DNA of 64,000 nucleotides from Colius striatus (taxonomy: Eukaryota > Chordata > Aves > Coliiformes > Coliidae). Below, in pieces: positions 1 through 10,900 of the stretch. The stretch covers positions 35,432,501 to 35,496,500 of the forward strand of contig NC_084761.1 of assembly GCF_028858725.1 (NCBI RefSeq), in the 5' to 3' direction. How positions within the stretch are numbered: position 1 is the stretch's first letter; every line of letters starts with the position of its first letter. The position numbers and the translations under genes are program-made. Below the pieces are notes generated by a model that saw only the letters and a list, made by a program, of their open reading frames with translations, ran no database searches and was not told where the DNA came from.

Positions 1-275
1 CTTGATTCGGCTCTGTTGATCACCACTCTGTGGGCTCTTTCATTCAGCCAGTTCTTGATCCATCTCACTGTCCACTTATCCAACTCACACTGAGCTTTTC
101 TATGAGGATGTAATGGGAGGCAGTGTCAAAAACCTTGTTGAAATCAAGGTAGATGACATCTGCTGCTCTCCCCTCATCTAGCCAGCTAGTTATGCTCTTA
201 TAGAAGGCATGGTTGCAACCCTGCATCTAGGAAAGGCTGTTCTTGATAGCAGGGTCCTCTGGTCACTCTGACTAT
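1..275 (-). mobile_element. CR1 LINE fragment (reverse-transcriptase part of ORF2), cut by window edge
   Basis: Read on the minus strand, the piece contains a recognisable CR1 RT motif, DVIYLDFNKVFDT, the family's YLDFSKAFDT region with the catalytic-domain Asp. A typical ...RWIKNWLNERAHRVVI-like stretch follows, with frameshifts. It is decayed and not coding. The element's 3' side runs off the left edge. It is antisense to ARHGAP10. Confidence 0.75.
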
Positions 276-1842
276 CACATAAATCTCTCCACTAGAGTTA
301 CTTCTAGCTCTCCAGGAATAGCTGAATCTTTTCCAGAGTGTTTGGTCCTTTGTATCATGGGATCACTTCAAGTTTTACTAACTGCATGATACAACTTATC
401 TTTGGTTATGTTTTTCAGACATTTAAGATGCTCATATTTCTTTTCTGGCCCTAATATATGCAATTCCTCTTAAGTTGAAAACACAGTGCATACCCATAAA
501 TTAACATTAAGAGGAAAGCTGCTTTCTACTTGGTTAAACTTCTGTATTATTGTGGGAAGTTAGCTATTTATGGTGAATGAGTGTCTGTTATCTTGGAGCT
601 GGATGCAGCTGTGATGCTGATGGGGGAGTATGAGTGTCTGCACAGCAGTGCAACTGCTTCTTCCCCATGTCATGATGCAGAAAATGTCAGACTTGAAGGT
701 GGTAATAGGGATTTTGAAGCATCTTTAATTTACTCTTCTCAGTAATTCTCCCCATCACTCTTTGTCTGTGACTAGACCTGTGTTACTGTCAAAGTGGAAT
801 GCAACATATCTTTTATCATCTTGCTTTGCCATAATTTGTGTATCTGAAGAATACTTACAACATGTGTGACAGTTCTATTTTGCCTGTTCTGTGTATCTCA
901 ATATAAACCGTCATATATTCCTCATTTACTCCAGAAACATTTGCTTTCAGAAACTGTTTCCATCCTCTGTCTGCCCTTAAGCTATAGATGTTGGTTGTAA
1001 TGTTGTTAGTCTTTCTTTTAATAGTAAAATATGTAATTCTTTAGTTCACTTAAACTGAATTTGGAAGAAAACTGTCACTCAACCAAGTAACTGATAGTGT
1101 TATGTCTCTGTTTTTTGTAGTTTCATTACAAGTGTTTTTTCTTATTTAGAATTCTGGAGTAAAGTGAGGATCTGATTATTGACACTGCTGAAGTATTTCA
1201 GGGTTTTTTCAGCTTTAAATGCTAACGAAAAATATTCTTAGACTAGCCAGATGGAAAAAAGAGAAAAAAAAGGCAACTGAGAGACATGTCATGCTCAGTT
1301 AGGTAGAAACTGAGATTGGATTTCTGATATGGGGGGTCTTGAGAGCCTTTAATATCTGAGACTCATCCAGACAAAAAAGAAAAGGAATGGAGGGTTATGT
1401 ATTTACTAGAGAGCAGCTAGATGATGTCTTAGTCTATATAGGTCCTTTCTTACCTTGTGGAGATATTTCAATATGAGAAAGGGTGACATAAGGTGTGTGT
1501 GGGGCGGGTTGGAGTGTGGAAGGTGGAAGGATATTTGATCAGGATTAACCTAAGCTTATTTTCTAGATAGGGCTGGTCTGAATTGTTAACAGCCGTAAAG
1601 ATGAAGCATGGGCATCTGTGACAGAGGGACAGTGAAAGCCGTAAGGCTTGGATGCGTCTTGTGGTTAGAACAGTGAAACAATAAGAGAATTTAGATGACA
1701 GTTTAAAAGTATCTCGGCAGTCAAAAAAAATAAATAGCATGCAAAAGGTAGAGAAAATGTGAAATCATTTTGAACTCTGAGAGTAAAATTGGATCTTACA
1801 CCTGTTTGTGTAGGATGAAGGGATGGATCATAGAAGCAGTTT

Positions 1843-2420
1843 TGTCTGGGATAGTTAATTTTCTTCCTAGTAGCTGGTACAGTGCTATGTTTCGGATTTA
1901 GTATGTGAATGATATTGATAATACACTGCTGTTTTAGTTATTGTTAATTAGCTCTTACCTTGAATGAAGGATTTCTAAGTTTCTCCAGACTCTGCCATGC
2001 AGCTGCACAAGAAGCTGGGAGGGAGCATGGCCAGGACAGCTGACCCAAACTGGCTAAAGGGCCATTCCATACCATAGAACATTATGCCCGGTATAGAAAC
2101 TGGGGGGAGTTGGCTGAGAGGAGTGGGTTGCTGCTTGGACATTAGTCAGGTGATGGGGAGAAATTACATTGGGCATTGCTTGTCTTTTTTTGTGTTTTAT
2201 TTCTCTCTCTTTTTGCTATATTGCTTTTCTTTACTATTATGATAATGGATTTTTATTATTATATTTTATTTTATTTCATTACATTTTTGTTGTTAAACTG
2301 TTCTTATCTCAACCCATAAGTTTTACTTTTCTTCTGATTCTCTTCCACATCCTACTGGCAGTGGGCAGGAGTGAACAAGGGGCTGCATGGTGCTTAGCTA
2401 CTGACTGGGGTTGAACCACA
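1843..2420 (+). mobile_element. ERVL-class solo LTR (avian endogenous retrovirus)
   Basis: The element starts TGTCTGGGATAGTTAATT and ends TTGAACCACA, giving the TG...CA termini of an LTR about 578 bp long. Internal landmarks typical of avian ERVL LTRs are present: gccaggacagctgacccaaa, a run ending aaactggggggagttggc just after a degenerate TATA-like box (gtatagaaac, 2091-2100), T-rich sequence, and atctcaacccataagtttt near the 3' end. No gag, pol or env sequence is adjacent, so it is a solo LTR left by recombination. It lies in ARHGAP10 sense orientation. A clear target-site duplication was not found. Confidence 0.8.
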
Positions 2421-5400
2421 GTGCCAAACTGAAGGCCAGAGGCACTCAAAGACTTTCCACTAATATAAAGAAGGAAAGGTGAAGAGTTGATGGCTGGAGT
2501 GTTGACAAAAATTTATGAGATGTCACACAGACTTACTGCTTTTATACTGAGAACCCTTGTGTCCTTCATATGTTCTGGCACTCTTTGGCACAAAAATGTA
2601 AGACTGCAATGGGAGAGAAAGGGGAGGGGAATAGACAGCTTTAGGGAAAGAAAATGAAGGCACCAAGAACAACAAACTGGGCTCAAAGGATGGTATAAGT
2701 GAGCTTTAAAAGAAATTATATATTCTCTGTTTTATAATGTAAGAGCTCCTTAGAATTTGTGTGGTAGAAAAGGAGAATAGGAAGTTTCTGGAGCTCCTCT
2801 TTGAAAGGACCTGTCAGTCCAATGTGACAGTCAGCCTTTCTATAGAAGTGGGAAACCTGACAATGCCACTCACTGGAGAACGGTGTTGGAGGTAAAGAGA
2901 AGTGAGAAAAGAGAAACAGTAAAAATATGAGACTATGAGTGTTAGGAAGCCCTTGAATTTGGAGGTAAAACCTTAAAGCTGATTCAATTCCAGCAATGTC
3001 CTTAACACATTCTTTAATAAAGAAATCATGTCAAAACTTTGAAGATCTTTTAATCTCCAGTATCTTAGGATCTTTACTGACTCCACAAAGCAAAATATGG
3101 GAAAAAGGAATGTGGTAAAAAAGAGGAAATAGCAGTCAATGAATGTTACAGGTTTTGGAAAAAAAAAAAAAAACCAAAACTTAGCTATGAAATTCAATGC
3201 AGGATTTATAATCAGTGGGATCTAGCAGAATTCTTCACGGGTAGATCTGTTGCAAGGGGAATATTTTGAATAATGTAAAGCCATCTAACTTGTCCTAAAA
3301 AAGTTCTCTGGTCATGGGGTTGTATGGCTTGCAATGTTAATTTTTAAGACATCTTTTTGTATGCTGAAGAAGTATGGAGAAACTGAAGGAATGCTGATAG
3401 AGTAGCAGTATTTAGAAAGATAAGTGCAAATTATTGATGATATATTTATGTATGGGACAAAATTAGGAGGAACTGCAAATAACGACAATGGCAGTTATAT
3501 AGGAGTTCTGGTCATGTACTAAGCTGTGTCTATTCAAATAAAATAAGCTTGGTTGCATTGAGAAATAAATTTACAGGAAATTTTAGAGGAAAAATGTAGC
3601 CCATAGCTACATTCTTAAAAACAGTGAGTCTGCTGAGTCTGTTACTGACAGTGGGCAATCAGCTCATCAGAAGCTATTGATTTAAAGCCGTGGCAAAAAG
3701 GTTCTGTCCTTGGATTCACAAACAGGTGATTGATAAGTTGGAAAAAGTGATGGAATTAACTCTCAACATTTCAGTTATGGGACCATAACAAAACATTATG
3801 TGTTCAGATCTGATGTATGTTCTTCAGAAAGACCTCTGGGAAATTGTAACAAATTTATAAAACAGGTGCATGATTTCAAAACTGCAAAAACCCTTACAGT
3901 AAAAGATTTAGTGTTAAATTTATAAATGAGATTGTTTAAATACCTTTACACAGGACAAAAACTAGATATGAGATACTGTAATTATTACTAATGCATATTA
4001 CATGGGTTATACCTGAAAATAAAGCCTAATAAAGTGAAGATATATATGTGCATTGTCTGTGAGTGTGTTAATTAGCAGCCAACTGATTTTCCATTACTTT
4101 TATCATCTGTTGATATCTGTCTCTGATTGGAAGTTACACTTTGGTCCAGCATCAGATGGGCATAATCAAAAACAGGTTACTAAGCTTGATCATGAGATAG
4201 CTAGATACAATTCTTTGGCCTCTGCCATGTACAGGAGTTACTGTAATTTCTGAAGTTAGCAGACTTTTTTCTCACTGACATACAGGGTGAAATCTTTGTA
4301 CTGTTGAAATTAAAGCAATGAATGCTATATTTCAAAGGCTTAGGTTTTGAGTACATATTGTTTTTAATAATAAAAATGTGTTTATTGATCATTAGTAATT
4401 TGGTTTTGTACTTTTCCTGAATTAAGGTCTGGTTTTACTTTACAGAAATGGAAAACAGAAAACACCAGAAGTGTAAAGTGTCTTTGAACGTGTTTTTAGA
4501 AGATGTTCACTTAATTTCACAGAGTTTAACAGTGGTTTTCCTGTTTAAATACCTGATTTGTTTTCACTATTAAAAGCCCAGTCTTCTTCTTGAGAGTGCA
4601 ATGCAGTGTTGACTGTGAGAAGACACTGGCTCAGGAGAGAAGGGAAGGAAGAACTAAAATTTGAGTAAAGATTTAATGCACAGTTTCAGTTATGATACTG
4701 TCAAAAGCAATTGCCTGTATACTTTTTTGATGTGCTCTAGGAAAAGACTCAACAGAAAAGCTTCTGCTTTCTGTAGGGAAGTGCAATGAGTTGGGAATAT
4801 TCATAATGTTAAAGAACAGATTCATATTCCTTTCTACTGCTGTTTTAGTAATGTTTAGCGAGTGACTGAAGTAAATATGGCCTTCTAATAAAACATACAT
4901 AGTTTGATAATCTGTATTGCATTAATGCTGCTACTATAAAAATAAATCCTGATGAATTAAAAGGACTGAAGTCTATTTACTTTTAAGGAATTCAGCTTTC
5001 TTGTAAAGTAAAATTGCAGTATTGCTGTCTAATCTCTCAGATCTTTATTATTGTGACACATACATCTGCAAATGACATGTAATTGATTAGTTTTCATTTG
5101 ACACTCCTACGATTCTCATGTCATGTACATGTGAGCAGCAGCTTTGTGGCCTGGGTGTAGAGAGGAGATGTGGGGTGACCAGATTGGGCTGGAGTGCGTG
5201 ACTCACTTTCCCAGGTTGACCTTCTCTTCCTCAGAGCTTATCATACTATGCTGCTACTGGCTAATTTAGATCCTTAAATTAGCAGCTGCTTTAGAGAGAA
5301 ATTTCGAGATGATCACTTTATCATTTAGGTGGTTTTAGTTGTATGTCATTTTACTCTCTAGGGAAGTAATTCTCCGAGAATTGCTGGGAGCAGCTGAGGA

Positions 5401-5884
5401 CGAGATGATTGGGGAAGCAAGCGAGTGCTTTGTTAGCTTTCTGCTTTTGGAGTAAAGGAAATGGAGCTGGCTGAGACAGTAGTAAAATTCTGAGAAGGAT
5501 TTTATCCAGCTTTTCATTGTCCATGTTTCATTGTTGTTGCATTGTTAATTAATTAAGAAAAAAAAAATCATTGCAAGAGTACTGCTCAGCTTGATGCAAT
5601 AGAATTAAGGTCAGTTATTTGCTGTGCAGATACTAATACTTGTAGAATTAGAAAGTAATATTGCACAGTACTTCATCGCGTATAGTACTGTATCAAGGAT
5701 GCAACTTGTCAAGCAAGCACAATATTTTAACATCATTTGGTCATATTATTGTGATGCTGTGGTGGAGTTTGATTGTACATTTTTTTACCAAAGCTTTTTG
5801 CCCTGAAGGAGGAGAACTTTTTTAGCAGGGCTATGGGGTTATTGCTACCCTAATCACCTCTAAAGAGATTTTGTGATGTTATGT

Positions 5885-6726
5885 GTGTTATGTGCTGCCA
5901 TTCAGTGGGATCTCGACTGGCTTGAGAGTTGGGCAGAGAGGAACCTCATGACGTTCAACAAGGACAAGTGCAGAGTCCTGCATCTGGGAAGGAACAACCC
6001 CATGCAGCAGTACAGGCTGGGGGTCAAACTGCTGAAGAGCAGCTGTGCAGAGAGAGACCTGGGAGTCCTGACTGATAATAAGCTAAACATGAGTCAGCAA
6101 TGTGCCCTCATGGCCAAGAAGGCCAATGGCATCCTGGGATGCATCAAGAAGAGTGTGGCCAGCAGGTCAAGGGAGGTTCTTCTCCCACTCTACTCTGCCC
6201 TGGTGAGACCTCATCTGGAGTCCTGTGTCCAGTTCTGGGCTCAGCTCAAGAGGGACAGGGAAGTGCTGGAGAGAGTCCAGCACAGGGTCACCAAGATGAT
6301 CAGGGGACTGGAACGTCTTTCATACGAGGAAAGGCTGTGGGAACTGGGGCTGTTTAGTCTAGAAAAGAGGAGACTGAGGGGAGATCTTCTTAACATTTAA
6401 AAATATCTAAGTGGTGGGTGTCAGGAGGTTGGGACATCCCATTTTTCTATAGTAGCTAGCAACAGGACAAGGGGTAATGGGATGAAGCTGGAACACAAAA
6501 AGTTCCACTTAAATCTAAGAAAAAACTATTTCACCGTGAGGGTGATGGAGCAGTGGCACAGGCTGCCCAGAGGGTTTGTGGAGTTTCCTTCCTTGGAGGT
6601 CTTCAAGACCCTCCTGAACATATTCCTATGTGACCTGATCTAGGTGAACCAACTTCTGCAGGGAGGTTGGACTAGATGATCTCTGAAGGTCCCTTCCAAC
6701 CCCTACCATTCTATGATTCTATGATT
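5885..6726 (+). mobile_element. CR1 LINE, 5'-truncated copy with readable ORF2 tail and 3' UTR
   Basis: An open frame to 6400 reads through CR1 ORF2 C-terminal motifs: [19 protein letters not shown], then [42 protein letters not shown] and [15 protein letters not shown]. It belongs to the C-terminal part of the LINE reverse-transcriptase protein. The CR1 3' UTR follows and ends in two ATTCTATG repeats near 6710-6725. There is no stop in about 165 codons of ORF2, so the copy is fairly young, although it is 5'-truncated and cannot move by itself. It is sense to ARHGAP10. Confidence 0.93.
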
Positions 6727-7738
6727 TAGCTAAGCTTTGAGCCACGTTCATGAATGCTAGAGAGTAAGATGGACAGAAGAGGAAAGGAAAGGACCCAGGA
6801 AGCCTTGTAAAGGGTGATTGCAATTGACCCTTATTACTATTAAATATCAATATTCTGAAAACACTCACAGGCCTCTTTAAGGCTGTGAGCTTAGCTGTGC
6901 TGGACACTTTAATGTTTGCAACCATCCTAATTTTGTACATAATTTCCTTTATAATTTATTTTAAATAAAAATGTCAAAGGGTGAAGGCCTCATTTTCAGT
7001 GAAGAATGTGCTGTTTGGCTAAATTTGTTGGCACGGTTTGCATCGAGTGCTGTGACACATGGGTAACTTTTTTTACTGTCTGTGGGATACAAATGCCATT
7101 CCTTTAACATCTCCTTAAGCAATTGCGTCTGAATGTGTTGCCTCTTGAGTGATAGTCTAAGAGAAGCCTATGTGAAAACAAATAGTAGACCAAAATACAG
7201 TGAGTTCTCTTAACTGGAGTAATAAAATTAACATTCTTGGTTATTGAGTCTTTGTTGGAGATCTCCTGCTTGTTCTAACTTTTCTAAACTTCATTGTTTC
7301 ATGTTTGATAGGGTTGTGACTGTGGTAATTGGGAGCAATCATTTCCTCAAATGCATCTTAAATTATTTTTAGGGACTGTTTTTAGAGAGATGTGCAAATG
7401 TCTGTGGCCTCAACTGTTTTGTTATCTGAAGTGATGTGTTTGTCTAAAATTAACCCCCCAAAAATCTAGCGGTTTATCCACATAAAACACGTTTTGAAAG
7501 GGAGGATCGGGAATACTTTGTGTTGTGACGATAAGCTGGTGATAATGATGGGGGAAATTGTGCAATAATACCATTTGGGGAGATGCTGGGGGATTGCTTA
7601 AGCTCCAAAACACCCTCTGAAGATGACACAGTGAGATTACATCTCTTATATCTTTCAATACATTGTTACCAAAGCATCTTCTTTGGCCTCATGAGCAGAT
7701 TCTTTGATTATCCTCCTGACTCGTATTCTCTTTTCTAG

Positions 7739-7901
7739 CTGACAGTCATAGCTCTCCCAGAGAAGACACCCCAACTGGGAGTATGGATTCTCTTTCTTCC
7801 CACTCTCCAACTCCTGCCTTCTCTAGTAGCCCACCTGGGCTCCTGGACGGAAATCACCTTATTATGGACAGTGGCGATCTTGCAGGGTGGACAACAAATC
7901 T
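7739..7901 (+). CDS. ARHGAP10: ARHGAP10 exon (fourth from last): Ser/Pro-rich linker
   Basis: This is a 163-bp internal exon with acceptor ttttctag before 7739 and donor gtaagt from 7902. It begins with two bases of a split codon. The frame reads DSHSSPREDTPTGSMDSLSS and continues with further Ser/Pro-rich sequence to ...DLAGWTTN, ending two bases into a Leu codon. The composition (Ser, Pro, Thr, few hydrophobics) fits the disordered linker between the RhoGAP and SH3 domains of GRAF proteins. It may carry phosphorylation sites, but no specific kinase motif is claimed. The +1 frame is also open across the exon but gives a hydrophobic peptide that does not join to the next exon. Confidence 0.9.
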
Positions 7902-10900
7902 GTAAGTAACCTGAATATCAAGTAATAATTATTACACTAGTATGATTGTACACATGAAACACATGTCCCTTTTCGGTTTGGTGGTGAATGGTTTTATGAA
8001 ATTACATATAATTATGTTTCTTTTTTTCTTCTACAAAAAGGTATATGTTTTTATGTTGTATTGGAGCTTAGAAGCTACTTGAATGTTTGTAAGAAATGGG
8101 TTTTTTCCTACAGAAACCTAGTTCATTTTATTGTAACCTGTTAGAAAATTTTAAATGTTTTTTATTTAGGCAAGGAATATGTAAGCTATTCTCTGTATGA
8201 TGTATTACCTTTGTTTTATTTCCGGACACTGTTTAGGTACATTTAGATGCAGGTATACTAAGATTTAGGCCCAAATTTTAGGTTTGGATTAAAGCACTGT
8301 AATGAGTATATACCCATGCTATGGTCTAAGAATGTTAGCATTTTTAGTCTCTTCCTAACAAATTAAATGCCTGTTTCCCTGCAGACTGTCACTACCAGTA
8401 AACTCTGTAGATATTCAGCTTTTGAGCAAGACTTCAACTGAGCAAAATTTGACATTACAATGTTAGTCCTATCTCTGTAATACATATTCAGGTTTGAAAC
8501 ACAAAAAGCTGAACATAACTTGTTTTAAAATCAGAAGTTGAACTCCAATAGAAGTCTCTGGTTTGCTATTCATGCAAACTTAAACATATCAAAACCAAGT
8601 TTTCCAGCCTTCAGTGCCAAAACGATGGTAGGAGCAGGTCTGGAGAAAATACTTGTTACAAACATTTTCCATAATGACATTCTGAGTAGCCTAGTCAGTT
8701 GATGGAGCAAGTGTGTAAAATATATGTGTAGGTGTATGTAACACATGAGAATATACAGTTAGCCATATGATGGCTTTCTATTTTTGTATGCACACACACA
8801 AATAGTTAACTGCTGATTAGAATGCTTATTATCTAGAAAAGTATTTTCTCATATGTATTAAAAGAATTTCAGATTAATAACTATTTTACATAAATGTCAT
8901 TTCTTCAGTAGAGGACTGTATTCTTTCCTTATCTTCTTGTACTGTCCACTACTAGTGTTAGGATAAGCAATAAGTTGTATTTGAAGGAGAGAGGTAAATG
9001 TGTGGAAAACATACTGTAGATGGTATAAAATAGGAATGCTTATGAAAACAAGCGTAGCTAATTGAGGGACGTAGGGTTTGCAGAAGACTGATAGTATCAC
9101 TTCAAAGAATAAAAGAAGGGAGTGCTGTTTTTATGCAGAGGGTTCAGGAACTTCAAGTGTTTGAAGGAATATTGCATTTTTTGCATTTCTTAATTTTTGT
9201 CAAAAATTATACTGTGCTGCTATTTTGGAAACTTTATTTGGCTTGAGGTTTTCTGCTCAGTTGAGAATAGTACTTAAACAGTTCTGATTGGAAGGAAAAA
9301 TGTGCATGGTATGTGCATCTAGATTATTTGTCAAAAGCATTTTCTTTCTTTTACTTATCGGCCTGTGAAGTTTGCTTAAGACCTACTAACAAGCCTGAAC
9401 AGTGACAGAGTAGTCTGAACAGCAAATTTTTTTTCCTCACTTTCTTATACCAAATTGTGTTTTCTTCCCCTTGCCTTAACAAAAAAACCCCCAAAAACAA
9501 AAAAAACTCCACCAACACACCCAAAAACCAAAACAATACACAACAAACCCAAAACAAAACCCAAAACTACCCCACTGTATTATTAGCAGAGATAGATGTC
9601 AGCAATGGAGAATGTACTTGGTGGACCTCAGCACTCATTGTGCCTTCTGGGGTCCTGCAAGCAGGAATTGCCATTGTGTGTCTGGCAGCTCTCTCAGCTC
9701 CTCAAAATGTATCATTGAATTCTGCTTTGGTCATAGACTATTCTCATAAATTGGACCATCCCAGAGAGATGGTAGAGAACAATCCTTTCTGTTGGTACGG
9801 GATTTCAAAGTATTTTGCATTTTGTGCCAGATTGGAATGAAACCTATTCTCAAAGTCTCAATATCCTCTCTAAAATGGTATTGCAGGTCTTCAATGAGCT
9901 ACAGTAAATACCATACTGAGTCTAGGGGAGATGGAAATGCAAGAGGATCTGGTTTCTCAAGTTTCTGGTGATGTTTATAACACAAGTGTTACTTGTAAGA
10001 GATCAATCACTGTGGAGTTATGGAGTTATCAACAAGGTGATGATGACTTCTTCGTGGTAGAGAGTTACTTGCATTGTTTCCCTGGGGGAGGGATGCTGTG
10101 TTTCGGGTTGACGTATGTCAGATATTCCAAGATTAGTTTATATCAGCAGTTTGCTTTAAGCAAGAACCCGTGATACTTAGCAAGAATACATTTTGTGGTA
10201 TTTATTTTCAAGAGAGGAAAAGCTTGGGTTTTTTCCTGAATGATAGCTGTTGTCACCATGATATTTCCTGGCGGAGTTTTTTGTGAGGCATACCCTTTCC
10301 TTGTCCCACCTTTAAAAACAAAAGGAGCTACAGCTTTTGGCATTGTGAGAGGAGCACCAAATGAAGACAAATATATCTTCACCTCCTAGCTAGTACTAGA
10401 GGAGGACTGCATGGCCAAAGTGGTGAAAGAAGCCAAAAGAGCAAGGGCTATATCACCATTTTGAAATTCCTTAAAAAGCCCTAACTGCTCAATTGACATG
10501 TCACTATTTAAAAATCTACTGTGCATATGGTGTAACTGGAAGATGATAATTCACATATACGTCATTTTGAAACCCCACTAAGCTGTTGGTTTTCGTGTCT
10601 GTGAGTGTATGTCTGCCTGATGCTAGATTTTGTTTGATAGCTCTATGTGTATCAGACATATGCCTTGTGCTGTCATATACTACTGTAGGGGTGAGTAGAG
10701 AGTTGGGTGAGAGTTGGCCCATGGCAGGGGTAGTTCTCAGTGGAGACCCAAGTTTACTGTTCTAAGGTTATCTTCTCCTCTCAATGTTTTTTTACCTTTT
10801 TTTTTTTTTCCTGAAGATATTTTTAACTTCACTCTTCCATCTAGAGACAAATAGTAAAAATAAATACATTTTGATTTTACATACACTCTATAGTAGAACA

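Larger units (their letters stand above)
1..7738 (+). other. ARHGAP10: ARHGAP10 intron (3' part), contents
   Basis: This is the intron sequence before the first exon seen. It holds a CR1 fragment at 1-275, an ERVL-like solo LTR at 1843-2420, an A-run near 3160, and a CR1 copy at 5885-6726. Between these it is AT-rich sequence in which I see no exon, RNA gene or other named element. The left end cannot be proved to be ARHGAP10 intron from this window alone; that is inferred from the gene's size and orientation. Confidence 0.75.

Noticed and set aside
1843-2420. Target-site duplication for the solo LTR
   Set aside because: A shared CAGT near both ends overlaps the LTR terminus and is not a clean 5-bp duplication.
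6100-6357. 85-codon frame overlapping the CR1 ORF2 tail
   Set aside because: It is a shifted-frame shadow of CR1 ORF2.
7739-7901. Alternative open frame (+1) across the ARHGAP10 linker exon, reading LTVIALPEK...
   Set aside because: It is hydrophobic, does not join in frame to the next exon, and lacks the GRAF linker composition; the Ser/Pro-rich frame joins correctly.
9457-9840. 127-codon frame starting Asn/Lys/Thr-rich
   Set aside because: The first part is the A/C-rich low-complexity stretch; the rest has no recognisable domain.
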